The translations under genes were made by a program, and so were the position numbers. Of a stretch of 64,000 bases of DNA, positions 26,697-34,697 are shown piece by piece (position 1 is the stretch's first letter; each line of letters starts with the position of its first letter). The DNA comes from Arthrobacter sp. efr-133-R2A-120. Its GTDB lineage: Bacteria > Actinomycetota > Actinomycetes > Actinomycetales > Micrococcaceae. A model generated the notes under the pieces. It did no database searches and was not told the DNA's origin. It saw only the letters and a list, made by a program, of their open reading frames with translations. The stretch spans positions 1 to 64,000 of the forward strand of contig NZ_JARVRF010000026.1 of assembly GCF_030209835.1 (NCBI RefSeq), read 5' to 3'.

Positions 26697-28181
26697 TTAC
26701 AGCTTGTTGGCTGCTTCCGCAGCCGACTCGCCTTCGCCCGCGCCGAGGTTGGCGCGCAGCTTGGCACCGAGTTCAGCGTCGACGTTGGTCCAGTACTGGA
26801 TGGCGCGTTCCTTGATGTCGGCGCTCTTGACGCCACCCACGGCGCCGGTGATGGTGTCCAGCAGACGGGCCTTGGCGCCGTCGTCGTAAACCTCGCGGTA
26901 CAGCGCGCCGGCCTGGACGAAGTCGCCGTCCTCGGCGTGCAGGGAGTGTGCGGAAAGCGTCAGCTCGCCGTCGTTCTCCCAGCCGCCGGCCGGGTTCTGC
27001 GGCTCAACAGCAGCCGGGCCACCCACGGAGTTCGGTGCATAGACCGGAACCGAAGGAGCGTTGAACAGGAAGCGTCCCGCGCCGTCCTGGCTGTAGTTGT
27101 TGACCTGGTTCTTCGGCTGGTTCACCGGGATCTGGGCGTGGTTGGTGCCCACGCGGTAGCGGTGCGCGTCAGCGTAGGAGAAGATGCGGGCCTGCAGCAT
27201 CTTGTCCGGGGAGGCGGCGATACCCGGAACGAAGTTCGACGGCGCAAAGGTGGCCTGCTCGATCTGCGCGAAGTAGTTCTCCGGGTTCTTGTTGAGCTCC
27301 ATGGTGCCCACGTGGATCAGCGGGTAGTCCGCGTGCGGCCACACCTTGGTGAGGTCGAACGGGTTGAAGCGGTAGGTCTTGGCGTCCTCGTAAGGCATGA
27401 CCTGGACGTGCAGTTCCCAAGACGGGAAGTTGCCGGCGGCAATGTTCTCCTGGAGATCGCGGATGTAGAAGTCCGCGTCCGAGCCGGCCAACTCGGCGGC
27501 TTCGTCGCCGGTGATCGACTTGACGCCCTGGTTGGACTTGAAGTGGTACTTGACCCAGAAGCGCTCGCCCTCGGCGTTGATCCACTGGTAGGTGTGCGAG
27601 CCGTAGCCCTGCATTTCGCGCCAGGAAGCCGGCAGGCCACGGTCGCCCATGAGCCAAGTGACCTGGTGTGCGGACTCGGGGGAGAGGGTCCAGAAATCCC
27701 ACTGCATGTCGGCGTCACGCAGGTGGGTGCCCGGGAGGCGCTTCTGGGAGTGGATGAAGTCCGGGAACTTGATGCCGTCGCGGATGAAGAACACCGGAGT
27801 GTTGTTGCCCACGAGGTCGTAGTTGCCCTCGGAAGTGTAGAACTTGACGGCGAAGCCGCGGGGGTCGCGCCAGGTGTCCGGGGAGCCGTTCTCGCCCGCA
27901 ACGGAGGAGAAACGGATGAGCATGTCCGTCTGGACGCCGGGCTGGAGGAAAGCTGCCTTGGTGTACTTGGAAACGTCCGAGGACGTCTTGAAGGTACCGA
28001 AAGCGCCGCCGCCCTTGGCGTGGACAACGCGCTCCGGGACGCGCTCGCGGTTGAACTGTGCGAGCTTTTCCACCAAGTAGTGGTCGGTCAGGATGATGGC
28101 ACCGTCGGCGCCAACGGACTTGGAATGCGCGTCCGAGGTGACGGGGGCGCCCGACTGGGTGGTCGAGATGTTCGCGGTCAT
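26697..28181 (-). CDS. katA: Monofunctional heme catalase
   Basis: This 494-residue small-subunit catalase converts hydrogen peroxide to water and oxygen in the cytoplasm. The distal His is in [14 protein letters not shown] (His54). The Asn-containing [12 protein letters not shown] and the heme-ligating Tyr in [16 protein letters not shown] (about 335) are present. Length fits clade-3 catalases. Its ATG overlaps the stop of the Fur-family gene (ATGA at 28178-28181), so the two form an operon under the same promoter. A hairpin terminator follows. Confidence 0.97.
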   Translation of the reverse strand: MTANISTTQSGAPVTSDAHSKSVGADGAIILTDHYLVEKLAQFNRERVPERVVHAKGGGAFGTFKTSSDVSKYTKAAFLQPGVQTDMLIRFSSVAGENGSPDTWRDPRGFAVKFYTSEGNYDLVGNNTPVFFIRDGIKFPDFIHSQKRLPGTHLRDADMQWDFWTLSPESAHQVTWLMGDRGLPASWREMQGYGSHTYQWINAEGERFWVKYHFKSNQGVKSITGDEAAELAGSDADFYIRDLQENIAAGNFPSWELHVQVMPYEDAKTYRFNPFDLTKVWPHADYPLIHVGTMELNKNPENYFAQIEQATFAPSNFVPGIAASPDKMLQARIFSYADAHRYRVGTNHAQIPVNQPKNQVNNYSQDGAGRFLFNAPSVPVYAPNSVGGPAAVEPQNPAGGWENDGELTLSAHSLHAEDGDFVQAGALYREVYDDGAKARLLDTITGAVGGVKSADIKERAIQYWTNVDAELGAKLRANLGAGEGESAAEAANKL

Positions 28182-28669
28182 CGTTCTCCTATTTCGTGGG
28201 TTACTTGCGTTTGAGTAGGAAGCTGTTGTTTGGCCTGGCAGTCCTGGCAGATGCCTTGGTACAGGACGTCTGCGATCTGGATGGTCATGGGTTTGGAATG
28301 CTCATCCCAGTGCGGGGTGAGGCAAGGGGCATGGCCTACGGCGCAGTCGACATCCTCCACCCGGCCGCAACTGATGCACACGGCGTGGTGGTGGTTGTCG
28401 CCGACCCGCGTCTCGTACAGCGCGGGAGAGTGGGGCGGTTCGAACCGCCGCAGCATCTGTAGGTCCGTGAGGTCGCTCAGCACCACATAAACAGACTGCG
28501 CTGTCAGTTCGGGAAGATCCTTGCGTGCGGCAGCCAGGATGCCTTCGGCCGGGGAATGCGGATTGTGCTGAACGGCCGCGAGGACCGCAAGACGCTGCTT
28601 GGTCACGCGGCGTCCGTGGGAATGCAGGGCGGAAGCCCACGCTTCCTGGTCTGCCGTGTGATCTGCCAT
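28178..28669 (-). CDS. Fur-family regulator (PerR/FurA-like)
   Basis: This 163-residue regulator has a winged helix ([20 protein letters not shown], then [20 protein letters not shown]) and a Fur-type metal domain: [17 protein letters not shown], with a second Cys pair in CQDCQAKQQ near the C-terminus. Both CxxC motifs of the structural zinc site are intact. Its coupling to katA, as in mycobacterial furA-katG and PerR-katA pairs, indicates a peroxide-sensing repressor of its own operon. The inverted repeat at 28685-28709 is the likely binding site. Confidence 0.93.
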   Translation of the reverse strand: MADHTADQEAWASALHSHGRRVTKQRLAVLAAVQHNPHSPAEGILAAARKDLPELTAQSVYVVLSDLTDLQMLRRFEPPHSPALYETRVGDNHHHAVCISCGRVEDVDCAVGHAPCLTPHWDEHSKPMTIQIADVLYQGICQDCQAKQQLPTQTQVTHEIGER

Positions 28670-28684
28670 ACGCCCATTGAAGCA

Positions 28685-28709
28685 CTTATTATGAGTACTT
28701 CACAATAAG
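28685..28709. promoter_or_regulatory. Fur/PerR-type box upstream of the fur-katA operon
   Basis: CTTATTATGA and TCACAATAAG form a 10-bp inverted repeat (9 of 10 matched) with a 5-bp spacer, in an AT-rich island within GC-rich DNA. It ends 16 bases before the fur start. The shape resembles PerR/Fur boxes with TTAT/ATAA half-sites. Autoregulation is inferred. Confidence 0.7.
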
Positions 28710-28722
28710 GTGAGGCTAACTT
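28706..28722. promoter_or_regulatory. DtxR/IdeR-like iron box adjoining the Fur-type box
   Basis: TAAGGTGAGGCTAACTT matches the actinobacterial DtxR/IdeR consensus (TTAGGTTAGGCTAACCT) at 14 of 17 positions by eye. It overlaps the end of the Fur-type palindrome by four bases. It could link the fur-katA operon, or the MFS gene starting at 28900, to iron status. Confidence 0.5.
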
Positions 28723-28740
28723 CGGATGAACCCGCCGACG

Positions 28741-28846
28741 GCGGCCTGGGACTCGCGGGCACGCCGGCGGCCACCGCAGCAGCGGACGCCGGCGGCCCGG
28801 CGGCCTGGGACTCGGGCGCGACGGCGGCGGCCGCAGCAGCGGACGA
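28741..28846. repeat. Imperfect GC-rich tandem repeat upstream of the MFS gene
   Basis: Two units with a 59-bp period both begin GCGGCCTGGGACTCG and both contain CGCAGCAGCGGACG near their ends; the middle differs. They lie in the 230-bp gap between the Fur-family gene and the MFS gene. The region has no convincing open frame. The units might form alternating hairpins. Confidence 0.75.
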
Positions 28847-28899
28847 GCGCTGACGCGGCGCTACGGGAGGGCGGGCGCGTGGGTGGGTAGGGTTGGACG

Positions 28900-30171
28900 G
28901 TGGCAAAACTCCTGGCTGATATGACCCCGCTTCGCGAAAGCCCCGCATTCCGCCGCCTGTGGCTCGGGTCTTCGGTGTCAATGGTCGGATCCCAGCTGAC
29001 CCTGGTTGCCGTGAGCCTCGAGGTCTACAGCATCACCCAACAGAGCCTCTATGTGGGCCTGCTCAGTATCTTTGCCTTAGTTCCGCTGGTGATCGCGGGC
29101 TTGTTTGGCGGCGCCCTTTCGGATGCCTATGACCGGCGGAAAGTCGCTATTGTTGCGTCCCTCCTTTTGTGGGGCTGCAGCGTGGCCTTGGCACTCCAAG
29201 CGTGGTTCCAGCTGAACAATGTCTGGATCCTGTTCGTCCTCGTCGCGATCCAGAGCGGCGCGCAGGGCATCAACGGGCCGGCACGCAGCGCCATTATTCC
29301 CTTGCTGGTCCGGAAGGAACTGCTGCCCGCGGCCAACGCGTTGAGCATGCTGAACATGGGCATTTCGATGACGGCCGGCCCCTTGCTGGCAGGTGTGCTG
29401 GTTGCTTCGAGCGGTTTCGGCTGGACCTACACGATCGATGCCCTGAGCTTCGCCTTCGCACTGTGGAGCCTTTTCAAGCTACCGGCCCTTCCCGCGGCCG
29501 AGAACGCGTCGGCACCCGGCCTGCGCTCCGTCGTCGAGGGCTTCCGTTTCCTGGGCACCCGGCCCAACCTCCGCATGACGTTCATCATCGACCTCATCGC
29601 GATGATCTGCGCCCAGCCGCGCGCCCTCATGCCCGCGATCGGAGCCACGATGATCGGAGGTGGCGACACCACCGTGGGTGTGTTGCTCGCTTCTGTAGCT
29701 GTCGGTGCCTTCCTGGCGGGACTATTCTCCGGGCCTCTGGGGAGGGTGCGGCGCCAAGGCAGCGCGGTGGTATGGTCCGTGGCCGGATGGGGTTTCTCGA
29801 TCGCAGCTTTCGGCCTCGTGGTGGTCCTGGCCGGGGACAGCGGGCGCGACGGCGTGACGCCTTGGATCATCCCGGCGGCCATGTGTTGTGCCTTTGCCGG
29901 GATCTCGGACTCAATCAGCGCGGTCTTCCGGACCACCATCCTGCAATCGGCCACCCCGGACCACATGCGGGGACGGTTGCAAGGCGTGTTCATCGTGGTG
30001 GTTGCGGGCGGTCCACGAGTGGGGGACATGCTCGCCGGTGGCGTCACCAAGGTTCTCAGCGAAGGCTGGGTGCTGCTCCTTGGCGGCGTGCTGTGCGCGG
30101 TACTGGCGTGGCTCGTGGCGCGCGGGCAACGTGGATTCCTCCAGTACGATTCGCTCCACCCGGTGCCCTAG
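28900..30171 (+). CDS. MFS transporter, EntS-like (MFS_3) family
   Basis: This 423-residue membrane protein has about 12 helices. The N-terminus LRESPAFRRLWLGSSVSMVG and the helix 2-3 loop GGALSDAYDRRKVAIVAS are typical of the EntS-like branch (MFS_3), whose best-known member exports enterobactin. An exporter role, possibly for a siderophore or drug, is inferred. The GTG at 28900 is chosen since it begins at the conserved motif, though no strong ribosome site is seen. A DtxR-like box lies about 180 bases upstream. Confidence 0.87.
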   Translation: MAKLLADMTPLRESPAFRRLWLGSSVSMVGSQLTLVAVSLEVYSITQQSLYVGLLSIFALVPLVIAGLFGGALSDAYDRRKVAIVASLLLWGCSVALALQAWFQLNNVWILFVLVAIQSGAQGINGPARSAIIPLLVRKELLPAANALSMLNMGISMTAGPLLAGVLVASSGFGWTYTIDALSFAFALWSLFKLPALPAAENASAPGLRSVVEGFRFLGTRPNLRMTFIIDLIAMICAQPRALMPAIGATMIGGGDTTVGVLLASVAVGAFLAGLFSGPLGRVRRQGSAVVWSVAGWGFSIAAFGLVVVLAGDSGRDGVTPWIIPAAMCCAFAGISDSISAVFRTTILQSATPDHMRGRLQGVFIVVVAGGPRVGDMLAGGVTKVLSEGWVLLLGGVLCAVLAWLVARGQRGFLQYDSLHPVP

Positions 30172-30189
30172 CCCAGACCCAGCCCCACG

Positions 30190-30255
30190 CCCAACTAACT
30201 GACAGTTGTTGTCGTTATGGCGGCTCAGAACGACATTAAATGCGAGTCAGTTGGG
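30190..30255. repeat. 66-bp palindromic repeat, family P66, copy 3
   Basis: Same length as the copies at 4463 and 9705. It starts CCCAACTAACTGACAGTTGT and ends AAATGCGAGTCAGTTGGG, with a GGCGGCTC-like centre. It lies between the MFS gene stop and htpX. The two arms show compensating differences from the other copies (CAGTTG/CATTAA in the stem). Confidence 0.92.
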
Positions 30256-30352
30256 TGGGCAGAGCAGGAACGTCCGGGCCGCCGTCGGCGTTAATCGGAA
30301 CAGAACCAGCATGCAATGCAAGACAAAAGCCGGACTGCAAGAAAGTAGTGAA

Positions 30353-31222
30353 GTGCATAATCATCACAATGGCCTGAAGACCGCAGCGCTCTTCGGTGTG
30401 CTCTGGGCGGTGCTGCTGGGTCTTGGTGCCGTGATCGGTGTGGGCACCCGCAGTGCGTCGCCCATCTGGATCATGGCAGTGATCGGCGTCGCGACAACGG
30501 CTTATGGATATTGGAACAGCGACAAGATCGCCATCCGTTCCATGGCCGCCTACCCGGTTTCGGAAGCGGAGGCTCCGCAGCTGTACCAGATCGTCCGGGA
30601 ACTCTCCGTGCGGGCGAACCAACCCATGCCGCGGATCTACGTTTCGCCGACCATGACACCCAATGCCTTCGCCACGGGACGCAACCCGAAGAATGCCGCC
30701 GTGTGCTGCACCGCGGGCATCCTGAACTTGCTCGACGCCCGCGAGCTCCGCGGCGTGCTCGGGCATGAGCTCATGCACGTCTACAACCGCGACATCCTCA
30801 CCTCGTCCATTGCGGCCGCCGTCGCCGGCGTCATTACTTCGGTGGGCCAGATGCTGCTGTTCTTCGGTGGCGGGGACCGGCGGAACGCCAATCCGATTGC
30901 GATGATCGCCATGGCGCTCCTGGCGCCGTTTGCCGCCTCGCTGATCCAGCTCGCCATTTCCCGGACCAGGGAGTACGACGCCGACCACGACGGCGCGGAG
31001 CTCACCGGCGATCCGCTGGCGCTCGCCTCAGCCCTCCGCAGGATCGAGGCCGGCGTGAAGCAGGTGCCACTGCCACAGGATCAGCGCCTCGTGAACACTT
31101 CGCACCTCATGATCGCCAACCCGTTCCGCGGCGGTGCCATGACCAAGCTGTTCGCCACCCACCCGCCCATGCGCGAGCGCATCGAGCGGCTCGAGCGGAT
31201 GGCCGGACGGCCGCTTTCCTAG
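30353..31222 (+). CDS. htpX: M48-family zinc metalloprotease HtpX
   Basis: This 289-residue membrane protease degrades misfolded membrane proteins. It has two N-terminal hydrophobic helices, then the zinc site HELMHVYNRD (about residues 142-151) and the third ligand region in SRTREYDADHDGAELTGDP. Two further hydrophobic segments flank the active site. The GTG at 30353 (HNHHNGLKTAALFGVLWAVL) gives the family's usual length; the same frame is open to 30206 but that part would fall in the palindromic repeat. It ends with a normal C-terminus, ERIERLERMAGRPLS. Confidence 0.93.
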   Translation: MHNHHNGLKTAALFGVLWAVLLGLGAVIGVGTRSASPIWIMAVIGVATTAYGYWNSDKIAIRSMAAYPVSEAEAPQLYQIVRELSVRANQPMPRIYVSPTMTPNAFATGRNPKNAAVCCTAGILNLLDARELRGVLGHELMHVYNRDILTSSIAAAVAGVITSVGQMLLFFGGGDRRNANPIAMIAMALLAPFAASLIQLAISRTREYDADHDGAELTGDPLALASALRRIEAGVKQVPLPQDQRLVNTSHLMIANPFRGGAMTKLFATHPPMRERIERLERMAGRPLS

Positions 31223-31256
31223 CCAGCGGTCCCGTAGGTCAGCCTGCCGGCCGCGT

Positions 31257-31347
31257 CCGACGACGGGCGGCTTCATGCGAACAAGCCCTCACCAATGAAG
31301 CCGCCCGCCTTAGTGCCCGGAGGCACCGCGAACAAGCCAGAGCGCTT
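31257..31347 (-). pseudogene. Remnant duplicate of the efeB 3' end
   Basis: 31274-31346 matches 32006-32078 with about seven mismatches, and weaker similarity continues past the stop. Read on the minus strand it encodes SGLFAVPPGTKAGGFIGEGL then FA and stop, against the true efeB end SGLFAVPPGIKPGGFIGEGL-FA. It has no start and no upstream coding part, so it is a duplication scar. With the genuine efeB end it forms direct repeats flanking the membrane gene. Confidence 0.88.
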
Positions 31348-31356
31348 CGACGGGAG

Positions 31357-32008
31357 CTAATCGCCCGCCCAGCGCCGCAGGGTGCTGTTTACCAGCCCCA
31401 CCAGCGCCGCCGTCCACCAGCAGCCTTGGGAAATGCACAAGGCCACGAGCAGCCGCGCACGCAGTCGGCCCGCCACGGACTTTGAAATGCGTTCCAACCG
31501 GGAGCGCATGGAGCCGGCGCATTACGGGAGCCACGGCGATCCCATTCAGCATGAGCACCAAAACACACAGCAGCTTGACCTGGGTGACGTGGCCGGTGAT
31601 GTCCGGCCTGATCATGGCGCCGGAGACAAGCAACACGACCAATCCACCCCAGATCAGCGGCTGGGCGGCGGCCTTGAGGCGTCGGGTGTCGTGGATGTCC
31701 CGCTTGCCGACGAGCCACAGGAAGCCCACCCAATCGACAACCAGGATGGCGCCGAAGGACAGCACCAGCGCAATGATTTGGCATGCCAGGCCGACACGGT
31801 GAAGGTCTGGACCGCAGTCCACCAGGGCGCCAGCCGACACCGATCCCGCCCAAGCAGCAGTGCAGGCGCCTCCTAGGACGACGGTCTTCCTGCGGCCCGG
31901 ATGCGGGGAAGATTTGGGGGACGGCATCATGCCGTCCCCCTCTGCAATGCTGGCCGTGTCTTCTGTCTTGCTGGTGCCGCCGCCGGGTTCGACGACGGCA
32001 GTGCTCAT
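31357..32008 (-). pseudogene. Membrane protein gene with an apparent single-base frameshift
   Basis: The gene starts at 32008 (MSTAVVEPGGGTSKTEDT), overlapping the efeB stop (ATGA), and encodes at least four hydrophobic helices (ACQIIALVLSFGAILVVDW, LIWGGLVVLLVSGAM, LLCVLVLMLNGIAVAPVM). After VMRRL the original frame turns into a non-hydrophobic tail running to 31310. The +1 frame instead reads RLRARLLVALCISQGCWWTA then ALVGLVNSTLRRWAGD and stops at 31357. This is a convincing last helix, so one base seems to have been inserted near 31505-31525. The family is unrecognised. It could be a true pseudogene, a programmed shift or a sequencing error. Confidence 0.72.
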
Positions 32009-33441
32009 GCGAACAAGCCCTCGCCGATGAAGCCGCCCGGCTTGATGCCCGGAGGCACTGCGAACAGGCCGGAGCCCGTGTGCTTGAGGTACTCCAAAGC
32101 CAGCTTGTCGCTCTTTGCCATGGCCATCTGCATCGGCACATAGTGCGTCCGCGGGTCCTTGACGAAAGCTATGAAGAACAGCCCGGCGTCGAGGTGGCCG
32201 AGTCCGTCCGAACCATCCGTGTAGTTGTACCCTCGGCGGAGCATCTTCACGCCGTTGTTCTGGTCCGCGTGGGCGAGGCGGACGTGGGAATCCAGGGCGA
32301 TCAACGGCTCGCCGTCGCGCCCCTTGATTGAAAAGTCCGGCGCCGTGAATTCCTCTCCTCCGGACAAGGGCGCTCCCGACCCTTTGGTGCGACCGATCAG
32401 CCCTTCCTGTTCCCGCAGTGACGTCCGGTCCCAGATCTCGATGTGCATTCGGATCCGTCGGGAGACAAGGTAGCTGCCGCCGGCCATCCACGCTTCACCC
32501 TGGCGGGTTCCAGCGGTGGCCCAGACGTGCTCGTTGAGGAGTGCCGCGTCTTCCGACTTCAGGTTGGCAGTGCCGTCCTTGAAACCGAAGAGGTTGCGCG
32601 CGGTCGTCTGTGCCCGGGACGTGGACGAGGTGCGGCCGAAGCCCAGCTGGGACCAGCGGACACGCACTTTCCCAAAGCCGATGCGTGCGAGATTCCGGAT
32701 CGCATGGACGGCTACCTGGGGATCGTCGGCGCACGCCTGGACCACAAGGTCGCCGCCCGTACGCGCAGCCTCAAGGGCGTCGCCGGGGAAATGCGGCAGG
32801 TCAATCAGTGCGTCAGGCCTGCGGCCCTCCAAGCCGAAGCGGGGCTTGCCGTCCTTTTCGAAGAGGCCCGGGCCAAAGCCGAACGTCAAGGTCAGCTTGC
32901 CCGCCGCGAGATCCAGCGCCTCGCCGGTGTCTTCCGGGGGCGCGTCGTAGGATCCGTCGACGGCGCCGGTCGCGCCCGTTGTACGGCCGGCGGTCATTGC
33001 TTCGGCCGCGGCAGTCCAGTCCTTCAGGAGCTGGATCACCGCGGCACGGTCCTCAACCGTCACGTCGAAGGCGGCCATGTGGAGGCGGTCCTGGGCGGGA
33101 GTGATGATGCCGGCTTGGCGTTCGCCGTAGAAGGGAACCACATCGCCTGCAGGGGTGGCCGCCTGAGCTGCCACCGCATCATGGCTAAGGTATCCGGCGG
33201 CAAGACCTGCCACGGCACCGGCGCCGCCTATGCCGGCGAGGGAGAACAGTCCACGACGGGACATGCCCCGCTTGCCGCCCTTGGGGGATTCGGCGGCGGA
33301 CGCGGCGCCGGCCATCCCGACGGCGGCCATCCCGCCGTCGGGCGCCAGGGTGCCAGGCGCGTTTGCCGGCCCGACGGCGGCAGCCTGGGTGCCGCCGTCG
33401 GGCGCCTCAGCGGGCTCGTGGTTGAAGGGGCATCCGCTCAC
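32005..33441 (-). CDS. efeB: Deferrochelatase/DyP-type peroxidase EfeB
   Basis: This 478-residue heme peroxidase belongs to the EfeUOB iron importer and acts outside the membrane, oxidising ferrous iron or extracting it from heme. The DyP motif GFKDGTAN is at about 285 and the likely proximal heme His is in DSHVRLAHADQNN (about 383). A Tat signal, MSRRGLFSLAGIGGAGAVAG, begins only at about residue 60, after a Gly/Ala/Pro-rich extension containing APDGG twice. The GTG at 33441 overlaps the efeO stop (GTGA), which supports the long form, but translation from the internal ATG before SRRGLF is possible. Confidence 0.92.
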   Translation of the reverse strand: MSGCPFNHEPAEAPDGGTQAAAVGPANAPGTLAPDGGMAAVGMAGAASAAESPKGGKRGMSRRGLFSLAGIGGAGAVAGLAAGYLSHDAVAAQAATPAGDVVPFYGERQAGIITPAQDRLHMAAFDVTVEDRAAVIQLLKDWTAAAEAMTAGRTTGATGAVDGSYDAPPEDTGEALDLAAGKLTLTFGFGPGLFEKDGKPRFGLEGRRPDALIDLPHFPGDALEAARTGGDLVVQACADDPQVAVHAIRNLARIGFGKVRVRWSQLGFGRTSSTSRAQTTARNLFGFKDGTANLKSEDAALLNEHVWATAGTRQGEAWMAGGSYLVSRRIRMHIEIWDRTSLREQEGLIGRTKGSGAPLSGGEEFTAPDFSIKGRDGEPLIALDSHVRLAHADQNNGVKMLRRGYNYTDGSDGLGHLDAGLFFIAFVKDPRTHYVPMQMAMAKSDKLALEYLKHTGSGLFAVPPGIKPGGFIGEGLFA

Positions 33442-34664
33442 AGGACTACTGCCGAGGTGAGCTTGGACAGCGGCTCGCCCAGGGCGTCGACCAGAGCGGC
33501 GAGCTGCTGGACCTCGGCGGGGCTGAGTTCGTTGTAGTACGCGAAACCGTCGCCCTTGGCGTGCTTCTTGAGCTCGACCTGCAGGGCAGCGAACTTCCCG
33601 TCGAGGCTCGTGGCCAGGGCGGGGTCCTTCTGCGCGAGCGCGGGCTTGAGGTTCTCGAATGCGATCCGGGCGCCGTCGACATTGGCCTGGAAGTCCCAGA
33701 GGTCCGTGTGGGACCAGATTTCTTCTTCGCCGGTGACCTTACCGCGCGCAACTTCGTCCAGGAGCTCCTTGGCGCCGTTGCCGAGCTTGTCCGCGGAGAG
33801 CTCAACGGTGCGGGTGCGTTTGCCGAGTTCCTCGGTATCGGCAACGAGCTGTGTGGCAATCTTGGCTCGTTCAGCGGCCGTCAGCGCCGTGTATCCGGCG
33901 GGTGGGAAGAGGTCCTTCTCCGTGCGATGCCAGCCGGTCCATTCCTGGCCGGGCTCAAGGTCGGCTTCGCGGGCGTCGAGCTTGGGGTCGAGGTCGCCGA
34001 AGGATTCCGCGACCGGTTCGATCCGCTCCCAGTGCATGCGCGTTGCCGAGTAGAGTTCGCGGGCCTTTGTTGTGTCGCCCGCCGCGTAGGCGTCAGCGAA
34101 GGCCTTGGTGCCGGTCACGAGTTGTTCGGTCTGGTCCTTGACGTACGCCGTGTACTGCTGGACGCCGGTGTCCGCAAGCTTCTGGAAATCGGCGTCGACG
34201 CCGGTCTTGTTTCCGGAATCCGTGACCTCAAAGGCGGCACGGATACCGTCGCCCTGCATGCCGGGCTTGCACGCGGTGGTGTACTTGCCTGCGGGAGCCG
34301 TGACCACCAGGTTGCGGGTCAGGCCCGGACCGATGTTCTCCACTTCGCCGACGATCCGCAAGCCGTCCTCGGCGAGGAGGTAGAACTCGGTGATTTCAGT
34401 GCCATCGTTCTTGACCGCGAAGCTCAGGTTGCCGCTGGGGACGCTTCCGGTGGAAAGCTTGCACTCGGTTTTGGTGCTGGTGACCTGGATAGGTCCGGCG
34501 GAGGCGCTGGAGCCGGGCGTCTTTGCATTGTCCGTGCATCCGGTGAGTACCAGCGGAACGGCTGCGGCAGCGGCGATAAGGGCAAAGGACTTCCGGTGGC
34601 GGGAGGCCTTTTTGGGCAGGGTCTTTTTGGGCAGGGCAATTTTGGGCAGGGGAGTGCCAGGCAT
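33438..34664 (-). CDS. efeO: Iron uptake lipoprotein EfeO
   Basis: This 408-residue extracytoplasmic protein of the EfeUOB system has a lipobox (PLVLTGC, Cys about 43), an N-terminal cupredoxin-like domain (about 55-150, EFYLLAEDGLRIVGEVENIG), and an M75/imelysin-like helical domain with MHWERIEPVAESFGDLDPKL (about residue 209). These form the two metal sites thought to hand iron to EfeU. The N-terminus before the signal is unusual: LPKIALPKKTLPKKAS, three near-identical 5-residue repeats. The stop is coupled to the efeB start. Confidence 0.94.
   Translation of the reverse strand: MPGTPLPKIALPKKTLPKKASRHRKSFALIAAAAAVPLVLTGCTDNAKTPGSSASAGPIQVTSTKTECKLSTGSVPSGNLSFAVKNDGTEITEFYLLAEDGLRIVGEVENIGPGLTRNLVVTAPAGKYTTACKPGMQGDGIRAAFEVTDSGNKTGVDADFQKLADTGVQQYTAYVKDQTEQLVTGTKAFADAYAAGDTTKARELYSATRMHWERIEPVAESFGDLDPKLDAREADLEPGQEWTGWHRTEKDLFPPAGYTALTAAERAKIATQLVADTEELGKRTRTVELSADKLGNGAKELLDEVARGKVTGEEEIWSHTDLWDFQANVDGARIAFENLKPALAQKDPALATSLDGKFAALQVELKKHAKGDGFAYYNELSPAEVQQLAALVDALGEPLSKLTSAVVL
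34605..34649 (-). repeat. Three 15-bp tandem repeats in the 5' end of efeO
   Basis: Units at 34605, 34620 and 34635 all end TTTTGGGCAG (plus strand) and encode LPKxx three times just ahead of the EfeO signal sequence. The copy number would be prone to slippage and would change the length of the cytoplasmic signal extension. Confidence 0.88.
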
Positions 34665-34697
34665 TGGGGTTTCCTTCTGTTGGGGGTGCGGGAAGCG

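Noticed and set aside
26523..28214. 563-codon plus-strand frame opposite katA
   Set aside because: It is an antisense shadow of the catalase gene with no domain signal.
31310..31500. Frame-1 tail of the membrane gene as true C-terminus
   Set aside because: The tail is Gly/Ala/Pro-rich without hydrophobic character and reads into the efeB remnant, while the +1 frame gives a clear helix and stop.
34640..34660. Programmed frameshift at A-rich codons in efeO
   Set aside because: The frame is continuous and the repeats explain the A-runs.
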